Source: JBFHNV01 sp965365655 (GTDB taxonomy: Bacteria; Pseudomonadota; Gammaproteobacteria; HK1). From it: a DNA stretch of 25,878 nucleotides. Below are positions 1 to 7,231 of the stretch, in pieces. Within the stretch, counting starts at the first letter, position 1. The number at the start of each line of letters is the position of its first letter. The notes under the pieces were generated by a model. The model did not search any database, had not been told where the DNA came from, and saw nothing but the letters and a program-made list of their open reading frames with translations. The stretch covers positions 1 through 25,878 of the forward strand of contig CBDUCN010000027.1 of the NCBI GenBank assembly GCA_965365655.1, written 5' to 3'. A program made the position numbers and the translations under genes.

Positions 1-184
1 GCACCGGGTGGCCGGCGTCCACGTACTCCAGGTTCACCGCGCTGAGCACGTTGGGCGGCAGCGGACGCTCGCCGCTCGCGGCGCGCCAGACCTCCGCGAC
101 GGTCGCGGCGGCCTCCGGCGCGACCGTGTCCTCACGGCGGCCGAGGTCCTCGGCGAGGCTCGCGAAGTAACGCACGCGGATCAT
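1..184 (-). CDS. moaD: Molybdopterin synthase small subunit MoaD (partial, C-terminus outside window)
   Basis: Reading the minus strand from the ATG at 184 gives a protein beginning MIRVRYFASLAEDLGRRE, with PNVLSAVNLEYVD near residues 45-57. This is the pattern of the ubiquitin-like MoaD family: a beta strand with RYFASLAE at the start, then a conserved loop around the NxE/VN segment. The window edge removes the end, including the Gly-Gly tail that carries the thiocarboxylate sulfur. In the family, MoaD with MoaE inserts the dithiolene sulfurs into precursor Z to make molybdopterin; moaE would be expected just beyond the left edge. It is divergent from moaC, with 58 bases between the two start codons, so both lie in one molybdenum-cofactor locus. 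The identification is good despite the short length, because the N-terminal motif and the moaC neighbour agree. Confidence 0.85.
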   Translation of the reverse strand, partial: MIRVRYFASLAEDLGRREDTVAPEAAATVAEVWRAASGERPLPPNVLSAVNLEYVDAGHPV

Positions 185-230
185 GCACGGGATGTTAACA
201 GCGCGCGGCACCGCGGCCGGCGCACGCTGC

Positions 231-236
231 TACCAT
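231..236 (+). promoter_or_regulatory. Probable -10 box of moaC (leaderless)
   Basis: TACCAT fits the TAnnnT pattern and ends 6 bases before the GTG start of moaC at 243. Transcription would then begin at or next to the start codon. No Shine-Dalgarno sequence is present and no good -35 box is seen at 17 bases upstream. Confidence 0.4.
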
Positions 237-242
237 CGCGGC

Positions 243-728
243 GTGAGCGAACTCACCCACTTCGACGCCTCGGGCGCCGCCCACATGGTGGACGTCGGCG
301 ACAAGCCCGACACCCGCCGCGTCGCGATCGCTCAGGGCTGCATCGTGATGCAGCCGGCGACGCTGGAGCGCGTCGCCGCCGGCGATCACGCGAAGGGCGA
401 CGTGCTGGGCGTCGCACGCACGGCCGCGATCATGGGCGCCAAGCGCACCGCCGACCTCGTGCCGCTGTGCCACCCGCTGGCGCTGACCCGCGTCGCGGTC
501 GCGTTCCGGCTCGATGAGGCCCTGCCCGGCGTGCGCTGCGAGGCGACGGTGGAGACGGTGGGCCCCACCGGAGTGGAGATGGAAGCCCTCACGGCCGTGC
601 AGGTCGCGCTGCTCACGATCTACGACATGTGCAAGGCGGTGGACCGCGGGATGCGCATCACCGACGTCGAGCTGCTGCACAAGTCGGGCGGCCGCTCGGG
701 TGAGTGGAACCGCCCGGACGGCGGCTGA
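243..728 (+). CDS. moaC: Cyclic pyranopterin monophosphate synthase MoaC
   Basis: The product (161 residues from GTG 243) acts with MoaA in the first step of molybdenum-cofactor synthesis, closing the cyclic pyranopterin (precursor Z) in the cytoplasm. It aligns by eye with E. coli MoaC along its whole length: LTHFDASGAAHMVDV at the N-terminus, KGDVLGVARTAAIMGAKRT, the metal/substrate segment LVPLCHPL, GVEMEALTA, and YDMCKAVD followed by LLHKSGG near the C-terminus. An ATG at 183 is in frame, but the 20 residues it would add do not resemble the family, whereas GTG at 243 places VSELTHF exactly at the usual start. A TACCAT box sits 6 bases upstream of that GTG. Divergent from moaD. Identification is very secure. 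Confidence 0.97.
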   Translation: MSELTHFDASGAAHMVDVGDKPDTRRVAIAQGCIVMQPATLERVAAGDHAKGDVLGVARTAAIMGAKRTADLVPLCHPLALTRVAVAFRLDEALPGVRCEATVETVGPTGVEMEALTAVQVALLTIYDMCKAVDRGMRITDVELLHKSGGRSGEWNRPDGG

Positions 729-855
729 AGCCGAGCGCCGCGCACCGCCGCCGGCCGCCCCCGCTGGCACCCGCGGCGACCGGCCCGCGGGCCTCGGCCC
801 CGGCGGCCGCAACGCCCGCGCGACGGAACCCGCCGGCCGGCGCCGGACCGGGGAA

Positions 856-864
856 TGATAGACT
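856..864 (+). promoter_or_regulatory. Extended -10 promoter of the dynamin-like gene
   Basis: TGATAGACT has the TGnTAnnnT form of an extended -10 element and lies 28 bases before the ATG at 893. The same TGnTAGACT string, differing only at n, precedes hldE on the opposite strand. The rest of the interval 729-892 shows only GC-rich sequence, with no clear -35 box or terminator. Confidence 0.45.
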
Positions 865-892
865 TGACGCTCATCCGCGCCCCGGATTCGCG

Positions 893-2434
893 ATGCAGCA
901 CGTCACGCCCCGATCCATCCGCCAGCACATCCGCCGCCTGCAGGCACACCTCGCGCGCGAGAACCCGATCCTGCTCGAGGTCGTGAAGAGCTTCCGCGTG
1001 CTCGACGGCGTCGCCTACCGGCTGGGCATGCTGGACCGCAACGAGTCGCTGACCACCCGCGTGCCGTGGTGGCCGATGATCTCGATCCTCGGCACCTTCT
1101 CGTCGGGCAAGTCCACCTTCATCAACGCGCTGCTCGGCGAGAAGCTGCAGCTCACCGGCAACCAGGCCGTGGACGACCGCTTCACGGTCATCGTGTACGC
1201 CGGCGGCGGCGACGCCCACACGCTGCCCGGACGCGCGCTGGACGCCGACCCCCGCTTCCCGTTCTTCCAGATGTCGCGCCAGATCGAGCAGGTGCACGAG
1301 GGCGAGGGTCCGCGCATCGACGCGTACCTGCAGCTCAAGACCACCAAGAGCGAGCGGCTGAAGGGCAAGATCCTGATCGACTCGCCCGGCTTCGACGCCG
1401 ACGAGCAGCGCAACGCGACACTGCGCATCTCCGACCACATCATCGACCTGTCCGACCTGGTGCTGGTCTTCTTCGACGCGCGCCACCCGGAGCCGGGCGC
1501 GATGCAGGACACCCTCGAGCACCTGGTGAGCCGCACCATCCATCGCCCGGACTCGAGCAAGTTCCTGTTCGTGCTCAACCAGATCGACAACGCCGCGCGC
1601 GAGGACAACCCGGAGGAGGTGTTCGGCGCCTGGCAGCGCGCGCTCGCGAACAAGGGGCTCACGGCGGGGCGCTTCTACGCGATCTACAACCGCGAGGCGG
1701 CGATCCCGATCGAGGACGCGAAGCTGCGCGAGCGCTTCGAGGCCAAGCGCGCGCAGGACATGGCGGCCATAGAGGAACGCATCGACCAGGTGGAGGTGGA
1801 GCGCGCGTACCGCATCATCGGCGTGCTCGAGCACACCGCGCAGTCCATCCAGAAGAAGATCGTCCCGCGCCTTCGCGAGGCGCGGGAGCGCTGGAAACGC
1901 AGGGTGCTGTGGCTGGACGGAATCGCCTTCTCCGCGCTGGCGGTGCTGACGGTGGCATGGAGCATCGCCGGCGGCCACTGGGACGGCCTCACGCTGGACC
2001 ACCCGGTGATCACCGCGATGACCGACTCCCCGCTCGGATGGGGCCTGCTGCTGGGCGGCGTCGGGCTCATCGTGTTCAGCATCCACCTGTGCCTGCGCCA
2101 GGTCGCGGCGCAGACCGTGCTCGCGAGGCTTGAGCACGACGAGTCACTGGGCGAGAGCCGCGAGTGGGTTCTGCGCGCGTTCCGGCTCAACGCCCGCCCC
2201 TGGCGCCCGTTGCTGGGCAGCGATCCGGCGGGCTACGGGCGCTCGGTGCGGCGCCGTCTGAGCCGGGTGCTCAACGACGCCGACCGCTACGTGCAGGACC
2301 TGAACAACCGCTTCGCCGATCCATCCGGCGGCCGCACCGGGCGCCGCCGCGCCGCGCCGCCGGCGCCGCCGGCCGCGCCGGCGACCGACGTGAGCGTCGT
2401 GAAGCGGCTGAACGCGGCGTCCGGCGGAACGTGA
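893..2434 (+). CDS. Dynamin-like membrane GTPase
   Basis: A 513-residue protein of the bacterial dynamin family. The GTPase motifs are visible: P-loop GTFSSGKST at residues 67-75, the switch-region DSPGF at 163-167 (G3), and NQID at 229-232 (G4, a variant of N/TKxD). After a helical region (about 275-340, rich in E, R and K) come two hydrophobic segments at about 342-360 and 381-400 separated by a short polar stretch. This suggests a hairpin that anchors or inserts in the inner membrane. Family members bind GTP and remodel or tether membranes; no particular role here can be read from the sequence. The ATG at 893 was chosen because the upstream in-frame extension is low-complexity Pro/Ala/Arg, and because the -10 box lies at 856-864. 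The C-terminal tail is Pro/Ala rich. It is the only gene between moaC and the pcm-like gene and has no obvious functional partner. Confidence 0.85.
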   Translation: MQHVTPRSIRQHIRRLQAHLARENPILLEVVKSFRVLDGVAYRLGMLDRNESLTTRVPWWPMISILGTFSSGKSTFINALLGEKLQLTGNQAVDDRFTVIVYAGGGDAHTLPGRALDADPRFPFFQMSRQIEQVHEGEGPRIDAYLQLKTTKSERLKGKILIDSPGFDADEQRNATLRISDHIIDLSDLVLVFFDARHPEPGAMQDTLEHLVSRTIHRPDSSKFLFVLNQIDNAAREDNPEEVFGAWQRALANKGLTAGRFYAIYNREAAIPIEDAKLRERFEAKRAQDMAAIEERIDQVEVERAYRIIGVLEHTAQSIQKKIVPRLREARERWKRRVLWLDGIAFSALAVLTVAWSIAGGHWDGLTLDHPVITAMTDSPLGWGLLLGGVGLIVFSIHLCLRQVAAQTVLARLEHDESLGESREWVLRAFRLNARPWRPLLGSDPAGYGRSVRRRLSRVLNDADRYVQDLNNRFADPSGGRTGRRRAAPPAPPAAPATDVSVVKRLNAASGGT

Positions 2435-2456
2435 GCGGCCGGGGCGCCGCGTAAAC

Positions 2457-2484
2457 TTGCCCGCGGGACGATTTCGGATATGCT
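2457..2484 (+). promoter_or_regulatory. Sigma-70-like promoter for the pcm-like/tolC pair
   Basis: TTGCCC at 2457-2462 and TATGCT at 2479-2484 are separated by 16 bases, a standard arrangement with 4 of 6 consensus bases in each box. The predicted transcript has a leader of about 85 bases before the ATG at 2578. The interval 2435-2577 contains nothing else I can identify. Confidence 0.5.
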
Positions 2485-2577
2485 GCCGCGCGGCGACGCG
2501 GACGCGCCGTTGACCTGCATCACGAGCGGACGGGATCCGGCGCGGCACCGGGTCCGGCACGGCGGAGCGAAGGGGCG

Positions 2578-3231
2578 ATGAACATCGAGCAGGCGCGCTT
2601 CAACATGGTGGAACAGCAGGTCCGCACCTGGGAGGTGCTGGACCAGGCGGTGCTGGACCTGATGGAGCGCGCGCCCCGCGACGCGTTCGTGCCGCCGGAA
2701 TACCGGCAGCTCGCGTATGCGGACATCTGCGTACCGCTGCCGCACGGCGAGGTCATGATGCCGCCGCGGCTGGAGGCGCGACTGCTACAGTCCCTGCAGC
2801 TCGACGCCGCGGACCGCGTGCTCGAGATCGGCACGGGCAGCGGCTTCCTGACGTATCTGCTCGCGGCCCTCGCGGGACACGTGGTGAGCATGGAGATCCA
2901 CGAGGATCTGCTCGACGGAGCGCGGCGCGCGCTGGAGGCCCACACCGTGTTCAACGTGACCCTGGAGCACGGTGACGGCGTGCGCGGCCGCGCCGCGGGC
3001 GCTCCCTACGACGCCATCGCGATCACCGGCTCGGTACCGGTGCTGGAGGACCACTTCCAGCGCCAGCTCAGCATCGGAGGCCGGCTGTTCGTGGTGGTCG
3101 GTGAGGCGCCTGCCATGGAGGCCCGTCTGGTGCGCCGCACCGGGGAGAATGAATGGATAACCGAGAGCCTGTTCGAGACCGTCCTGCCGGCACTGCGTGG
3201 CGCGCCGACGCCGCCGCGCTTCGTATTCTGA
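2578..3231 (+). CDS. Protein-L-isoaspartate O-methyltransferase-like SAM methyltransferase
   Basis: A 217-residue class I SAM-dependent methyltransferase of the PCMT family. The SAM-binding motif EIGTGSG is at residues 83-89, followed by an acidic residue after the next strand (SMEIHE) and the GDGVRG/YDAIAITG segments typical of the family. True Pcm enzymes carry a GQTIS-type motif before the SAM domain to bind isoaspartyl peptides. The matching segment here reads PHGEVMMPPRLEARLL, so that motif is missing. Repair of damaged proteins is therefore not assured and the substrate may differ. tolC follows 14 bases after the stop; a Pcm-like gene next to tolC is a recurring arrangement in proteobacteria. 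AAGGGG and GGAG lie just before the ATG and may serve as ribosome binding. Family is certain, function only probable. Confidence 0.85.
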   Translation: MNIEQARFNMVEQQVRTWEVLDQAVLDLMERAPRDAFVPPEYRQLAYADICVPLPHGEVMMPPRLEARLLQSLQLDAADRVLEIGTGSGFLTYLLAALAGHVVSMEIHEDLLDGARRALEAHTVFNVTLEHGDGVRGRAAGAPYDAIAITGSVPVLEDHFQRQLSIGGRLFVVVGEAPAMEARLVRRTGENEWITESLFETVLPALRGAPTPPRFVF

Positions 3232-3245
3232 CGCCCGCCCGCGCC

Positions 3246-4589
3246 GTGCTGTCCGCGCGCGCCCTGCGGCGCAATCTCGCCGCCGTCGTGCTGGCCACCG
3301 CTGCGCCGGGCGCCGGCGCCCAGGTCGCCGACCTGCTGAGCGTCTACGAGCTCGCGACCACTGCGGACCCGACGTTCCAGGCCGCGGGGGCGGCGAACCG
3401 CGCGGCCCAGGAGGCGACGCCACAGGCCCGCGCCGGCCTGCTGCCCGCACTGAACGCACAGGTCGGCACGCGCGGCAACGAGGTGGAAGTCAACCAGGGA
3501 AACCTGGTCGCGCTCGGCGGAGCCGGGCGCCGCAACTTCAACAGCCAGTTCTACAGCATCGATCTCGTCCAGCCGCTGTACCGCCGTGACCGCTGGCTCG
3601 CCCTCGACCAGGCCCGCGTCGAGGTGGACCGCGCCGACGCCACCTTCGCGTTCGAGGGCCAGGCGCTGATGCTGCGCGCGGCCGAGCGCTACTTCGACGT
3701 GCTGCGCGCGGCCGACGCGCTGACCTTCGCGGTCGCCGAGATGGAGGCCTTCGGTCAGCAGCTCGAGCAGAGCCAGCAGCGCTTCGAGGTCGGGCTCATC
3801 GCGGTCACCGACGTGGAGGAGGCGAAAGCCGGCTTCGACCTCGCGCGCGCGCAGGTCATCCAGGCGGAGAATGCGCTGGACAACGCCCGCGAGGCGCTGC
3901 GCGAGGTTACCGGCCAGTACCACCCCGAGATCCGCGGCCTGGGCGACGAGATGCCGCTGGACACACCCGTGCCGGACGACATCGACCGCTGGACCGAGAC
4001 CGCGCTGGATCAGAACCTCGAGCTGATGGGGCAGCGCTACCAGGCGGACATCGCGCGCCGCCAGATCGGGATCGAGGAGTCCGGACACGTGCCGACCCTG
4101 GACCTGGTGGCCTCCCTGGGGCGCAACAAGGCCAACGGCGGCATTTCCGGCGCCAGCGACAACCAGACGCGAAGCATCGGCATCGAGATCAACGTCCCGA
4201 TGTACGCCGGCGGCTCGGTGGTCTCGCGCACCCGCGAGAGCCGGCACCTCTACCAGCAGGCCATCGACGACACGGAGCGCGTGCGCCGCGCGGTGCAGCG
4301 CCAGACCCGCAACGCGTTCCTGGGCGTGCGCTCGGGGATCTCGCGGGTGCAGGCGCTGGAGCAGGCGGTGAGGTCCAACGAGTCGGCGGTCGAGGCCATC
4401 GAGGCCGGCTTCCAGGTCGGCACCCGCACGACGGTGGACGTGCTCAACGCGCAGCGCGACCTGTTCGGTGCGCGACGCGACTACGCCGACGCGCGCTACC
4501 TGTACATCATCGACATCCTGACCCTGAAGCAGGCGGCCGGTACGCTGAGCGTGGACGACCTGAAGCTGGTCAACAGCTGGCTGCGCTGA
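3246..4589 (+). CDS. tolC: TolC family outer-membrane efflux/secretion channel
   Basis: A 447-residue TolC-type protein. Such proteins trimerise into a beta-barrel plus periplasmic helical tunnel and serve type I secretion and RND efflux pumps. The start was placed at GTG 3246 because it gives a clean signal peptide (basic VLSARALRR, a hydrophobic Ala/Val/Leu core, then AGA before QVADLL). The longer in-frame ATG at 3153 lies inside the preceding gene. The mature part shows the duplicated TolC plan: LLSVYELATTADPTFQAA near the N-terminus, Leu/Ala-rich long helices, FEVGLIAVTDVEEAKAGFD closing the first half, and the matching FQVGTRTTVDVLNAQRDLF in the second. The C-terminus lacks the long extension of E. 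coli TolC. It is read with the Pcm-like gene and no pump components are adjacent. Gene symbol given at family level. Confidence 0.9.
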   Translation: MLSARALRRNLAAVVLATAAPGAGAQVADLLSVYELATTADPTFQAAGAANRAAQEATPQARAGLLPALNAQVGTRGNEVEVNQGNLVALGGAGRRNFNSQFYSIDLVQPLYRRDRWLALDQARVEVDRADATFAFEGQALMLRAAERYFDVLRAADALTFAVAEMEAFGQQLEQSQQRFEVGLIAVTDVEEAKAGFDLARAQVIQAENALDNAREALREVTGQYHPEIRGLGDEMPLDTPVPDDIDRWTETALDQNLELMGQRYQADIARRQIGIEESGHVPTLDLVASLGRNKANGGISGASDNQTRSIGIEINVPMYAGGSVVSRTRESRHLYQQAIDDTERVRRAVQRQTRNAFLGVRSGISRVQALEQAVRSNESAVEAIEAGFQVGTRTTVDVLNAQRDLFGARRDYADARYLYIIDILTLKQAAGTLSVDDLKLVNSWLR

Positions 4590-4644
4590 AGACCCACCCG
4601 CGCGCCGCGGCCGTCCCGTCCGGCCACCCGCCCCCCCGGCGACC

Positions 4645-5568
4645 GTGACCACCAGCCTGCGCGCACGGGCACTGCGCGCGTTCCTGCGCCGCACCACGAA
4701 GGCCCGCTCCGGCACGCTGCGCGACGTCGACGCGCGCGTCGTGCGCGCGTCACGGGAACGCCTCGAGTCCGTCGCGCGCCTGGTTCGCGCACCGCGGCAG
4801 GTCACGGTGGAGACGCTGCACGGTGCCCGCGTGGCCGGCGAATGGCTGCACCCGCCGCGGCCGCAGGCCGTCGGCCTGTACCTGCACGGCGGCGCGTACG
4901 CGCTCGGGTCGCCGCGCCTGTACCGCGGGCTCGCCGGGCGTCTCGCCGCCGGGGCGCGCTCGACGGTGTTCGTCGCCGACTACCGGCTCGCACCGGAGCA
5001 TCCGTTCCCGGCGGCGCTGGACGACGCTCGCGACGCGTGGGCGCTGGTGCGCGAGCGCGCAGCCCGCGGCCTGCACACCTGGCTCGCCGGGGACTCCGCC
5101 GGCGGCGGCCTGGCCCTGGCCCTGGCGCAGTCCCTGGCCGCGGAGGGCGCGCCGGGACCGGACGCGATCGCGCTCGTGTCGCCGTGGACCGACCTCACCG
5201 CGAGCGGCGCCAGCGTGCGCGAGAACGCGGATCGCGATCACCTCCTGGCGGCGCACCTGCTCGCCCCGGTCGCCCGCACCTACCTGCAGGGCTCCGATCC
5301 CGCGGATTCCCGGGCGTCGCCGCTGTTCGGCCCGATGGCGGGCCTCGCGCCGCTGCGCCTGCACGCGTGCTGCACCGAGATCCTGCGCGACGACGCGGTG
5401 CGCGTCGCCGAGCGCGTGCGCGCGGCCGGCGGCGAGGTGAGCATGCACCTGTACCCGGACCTGCCTCACGTGTTCCATCTCTTCGCGCCGTGGTTGCCGG
5501 AGGCGAACGCCGCGGTCGCGGACCTGGCCGCGTGGCTGGGGAGGCCCGGGGCGCGGCCCGTACAATGA
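4645..5568 (+). CDS. Alpha/beta hydrolase, hormone-sensitive-lipase type
   Basis: A 307-residue esterase-like hydrolase. Family hallmarks are visible: oxyanion-hole motif HGGAY at residues 81-85, DYRLAPEHPFPAALDD at 112-127, nucleophile elbow GDSAGG at 149-154 (Ser151), a likely catalytic Asp at 249 or 250 in EILRDDA, and the catalytic His275 in LPHVFH. Members hydrolyse short-chain esters; the natural substrate cannot be told. It is predicted to be cytoplasmic, since there is no signal peptide. The N-terminal 60 residues are basic and helical. GTG at 4645 is the first start after tolC (55-base gap) and no Shine-Dalgarno sequence is evident. The last codons overlap the putative -10 box of avtA, so avtA probably has its own promoter inside this gene's end. 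Confidence 0.85.
   Translation: MTTSLRARALRAFLRRTTKARSGTLRDVDARVVRASRERLESVARLVRAPRQVTVETLHGARVAGEWLHPPRPQAVGLYLHGGAYALGSPRLYRGLAGRLAAGARSTVFVADYRLAPEHPFPAALDDARDAWALVRERAARGLHTWLAGDSAGGGLALALAQSLAAEGAPGPDAIALVSPWTDLTASGASVRENADRDHLLAAHLLAPVARTYLQGSDPADSRASPLFGPMAGLAPLRLHACCTEILRDDAVRVAERVRAAGGEVSMHLYPDLPHVFHLFAPWLPEANAAVADLAAWLGRPGARPVQ
5561..5566 (+). promoter_or_regulatory. Probable -10 box of avtA (leaderless)
   Basis: TACAAT, 5 of 6 matches to TATAAT, ends 6 bases before the ATG at 5573. It covers the final codons of the upstream hydrolase. No ribosome-binding sequence lies between it and the ATG, which suggests a transcript starting at the ATG. Confidence 0.5.
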
Positions 5569-5572
5569 GCAC

Positions 5573-6829
5573 ATGAAGCTCTCGCGATTCGGCGAATCCT
5601 TCGGCAGCGCCGCCGGCATCGTCCAGCTCATGGACGACCTGGGCGAGGCGATGTCCGTGAACCGCAACATGCTGATGCTGGGCGGCGGCAACCCCGGCGC
5701 CATCCCCGAGGTGCAGGCGCGCTTCCGCGAGCGCATGCAGGCGATCCTCGACGACGGCGAGACCTTCGACCGCCTGGTGGGCGCGTACGGGCCGCCGCAG
5801 GGCCATCCCGGCTTCGTGGAGGCGCTGGCGCGGCTGCTGCGCGAGCATCTGGGCTGGGACGTGGGCCCGGAGAACGTGGCGCTCACCAACGGCAGCCAGA
5901 GCGCGTCGTTCATGCTGTTCAACCTGCTCGCCGGCGAGCACGCCGACGGCAGCCGGCGCCGCATCCTGCTGCCGCTGACGCCCGAGTACATCGGCTACGC
6001 CGATCAGGGCGCGGGCCCTGAGCTGTTCCGCTCGAGCCGGCCGCGCATCGAGCTGCTGGACGACGCGCAGTTCAAGTACCACGTGGACTTCGACGCGGTG
6101 CGCGTGGACGAGGACGTCGCGGCGCTGTGCGTGTCGCGTCCCACCAACCCCACCGGCAACGTGCTCACCGACGACGAGATGAGCACCCTGTCCACCCTCT
6201 CCGCCGAGCACGGCGTGCCGCTGATTGTCGACAACGCCTACGGCCTGCCGTTCCCCGGCATCGTGTTCTCGGACGCGACGCCGGTGTGGGACCCGAACAT
6301 GATCATGTGCATGTCGCTGTCCAAGCTGGGCCTTCCGGGGGTGCGCACCGGCATCGTGATCGCGGCCCCGGAGGTCGTGCGCGCCATCGCCGGCATGAAC
6401 GCGATCGTCAACCTCACCACCGGCGGATTCGGCCCCGAGCTGGTGCTGGACCTGGTGCGCAGCGGCGAGATCCTGGACCTGTCGCGCAACGTGATCCGTC
6501 CCTTCTACCGCCGCAAGGCCGAGGCCGCGGTCGCGAAGCTGTGCGCGGACATGGCGGGCTACCCGTTTCGCGTGCACAAGCCCGAGGGCGCGCTGTTCCT
6601 GTGGCTGTGGTTCCCGGACCTGCCCGTCACCTGCGAGGCCCTGTACGAACGCCTCAAGGCCCGCGGCGTGCTGGTGATCCCGGGTCACCACTTCTTCCCC
6701 GGCCTCGCCGAGGACTGGCGTCACCGCCACGAGTGCATCCGCATCAACTACGCGCTGGACGACGACCGCGTGCACGCCGGACTGGACGTCATCGCCGACG
6801 AGGTGAAGCAGGCGTACGCGCAGGGCTGA
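5573..6829 (+). CDS. avtA: Valine--pyruvate aminotransferase AvtA
   Basis: A 418-residue, fold-type I PLP aminotransferase, nearly collinear by eye with E. coli AvtA (about 417 residues). That enzyme interconverts valine plus pyruvate with 2-oxoisovalerate plus alanine in branched-chain amino acid and alanine metabolism. Diagnostic stretches are LGGGNPGAIPE (36-46), ALTNGSQSASFMLFNL, EYIGYAD, CVSRPTNPTGNV (186-197), VDNAYGLPFPGI with Asp220 for the pyridine nitrogen, and SLSKLGLPG with the Schiff-base Lys251. Near the C-terminus, KPEGALFLWLWFPDLP and GHHFFPGL are also AvtA-specific. The ATG at 5573 gives the standard N-terminus MKLSRFGE. A large palindromic repeat begins about 60 bases after the stop and may end transcription or protect the mRNA end. 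Confidence 0.95.
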   Translation: MKLSRFGESFGSAAGIVQLMDDLGEAMSVNRNMLMLGGGNPGAIPEVQARFRERMQAILDDGETFDRLVGAYGPPQGHPGFVEALARLLREHLGWDVGPENVALTNGSQSASFMLFNLLAGEHADGSRRRILLPLTPEYIGYADQGAGPELFRSSRPRIELLDDAQFKYHVDFDAVRVDEDVAALCVSRPTNPTGNVLTDDEMSTLSTLSAEHGVPLIVDNAYGLPFPGIVFSDATPVWDPNMIMCMSLSKLGLPGVRTGIVIAAPEVVRAIAGMNAIVNLTTGGFGPELVLDLVRSGEILDLSRNVIRPFYRRKAEAAVAKLCADMAGYPFRVHKPEGALFLWLWFPDLPVTCEALYERLKARGVLVIPGHHFFPGLAEDWRHRHECIRINYALDDDRVHAGLDVIADEVKQAYAQG

Positions 6830-6891
6830 CGGGCGCGACGCCGCCTTGGCGTGGAGGCCGGGGCCGACCCCCATGTGCCGTGGACCGGAGT

Positions 6892-7001
6892 CCCGGGTAG
6901 TGGGTATGGGCCGTCGCGACACGCCGTGAATACATCCCTGTAGGCTCGAGCGCCGCATCCCTGCGGCGCACGGTCGCGACGGCCCACACCCACCACCCGG
7001 G
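6892..7001 (+). repeat. Large palindromic extragenic repeat, copy A
   Basis: Two 29-base arms (6892-6920 and 6973-7001) are inverted copies with 27 matches; the innermost 14 bases, from TGGGCCGTCGCGAC, pair perfectly. They enclose exactly 52 bases that form two smaller hairpins: TACA-tccc-TGTA at 6931-6942 and CGCCGC-atccct-GCGGCG at 6951-6968. The predicted fold is a long stem with two side hairpins whose loops carry the same TCCC motif. A matching inverted copy lies at 7089-7194. It is non-coding and sits between the convergent genes avtA and csaA. Confidence 0.85.
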
Positions 7002-7017
7002 TTTCGGCGCCGGGGGT

Positions 7018-7074
7018 GGCTTCGGCACTGCGTGTCGCACTTCCGCGCGCCCACGTGCTGCCCGAGCCGAAGCC
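7018..7074. repeat. Imperfect hairpin between the two repeat copies
   Basis: GGCTTCGGC at 7018-7026 and GCCGAAGCC at 7066-7074 are perfect inverted 9-mers around a 39-base loop. The loop also contains GCAC/GTGC complementarity next to the arms. It fills most of the 87-base spacer between repeat copies A and B. Whether it is a decayed third copy or an independent hairpin cannot be decided. Confidence 0.5.
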
Positions 7075-7088
7075 CACGACCATGGAAC

Positions 7089-7194
7089 GCAGGGATGGGG
7101 CCCGCCTGACGCGACCGTAGGCGCCAGGGACGGCGCCTTCGAGCCTCCAGGGATGGATTCACGGCGTGTCGCGGCAGGCGGGCCCCATCCCTGC
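7089..7194 (-). repeat. Large palindromic extragenic repeat, copy B (inverted relative to A)
   Basis: Arms at 7089-7115 and 7168-7194 are 27 bases each with 26 complementary matches. They enclose 52 bases, the same interior length as copy A. On the minus strand the interior aligns with copy A without gaps: it starts ACGCCGTGAAT and ends ACG in both. Its small hairpins are TCCA-ggga-TGGA at 7146-7157 and GGCGCC-agggac-GGCGCC at 7120-7137. Both small stems differ in sequence from those of copy A yet keep pairing, and the outer arms differ too, so structure rather than sequence is conserved. It ends 37 bases before the csaA stop codon. Confidence 0.85.
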
Positions 7195-7231
7195 AGCCCC
7201 GGCGCCTTCCGCGACGGAGCCGACATCGCGC

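Noticed and set aside
3153..3245. ATG at 3153 as the start of tolC
   Set aside because: It lies within the preceding methyltransferase gene and adds 31 residues ahead of a signal peptide that begins properly at GTG 3246.
3006..4805. A 599-codon open frame on the minus strand opposite tolC
   Set aside because: It is the reverse reading of a GC-rich coding region. TolC on the plus strand has a signal peptide and family motifs; the reverse frame has only Arg/Ala/Val-rich sequence.
6907..6986. tRNA or tRNA-like gene suggested by the 80-base, multi-stem fold
   Set aside because: It lacks a T-arm consensus, anticodon stem geometry and an acceptor end. The inverted second copy with a different stem sequence fits an extragenic palindromic repeat better.
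6830..7231. Short open frames in the repeat-bearing gap
   Set aside because: They run through perfect palindromes and have no ribosome-binding site or recognisable motif.
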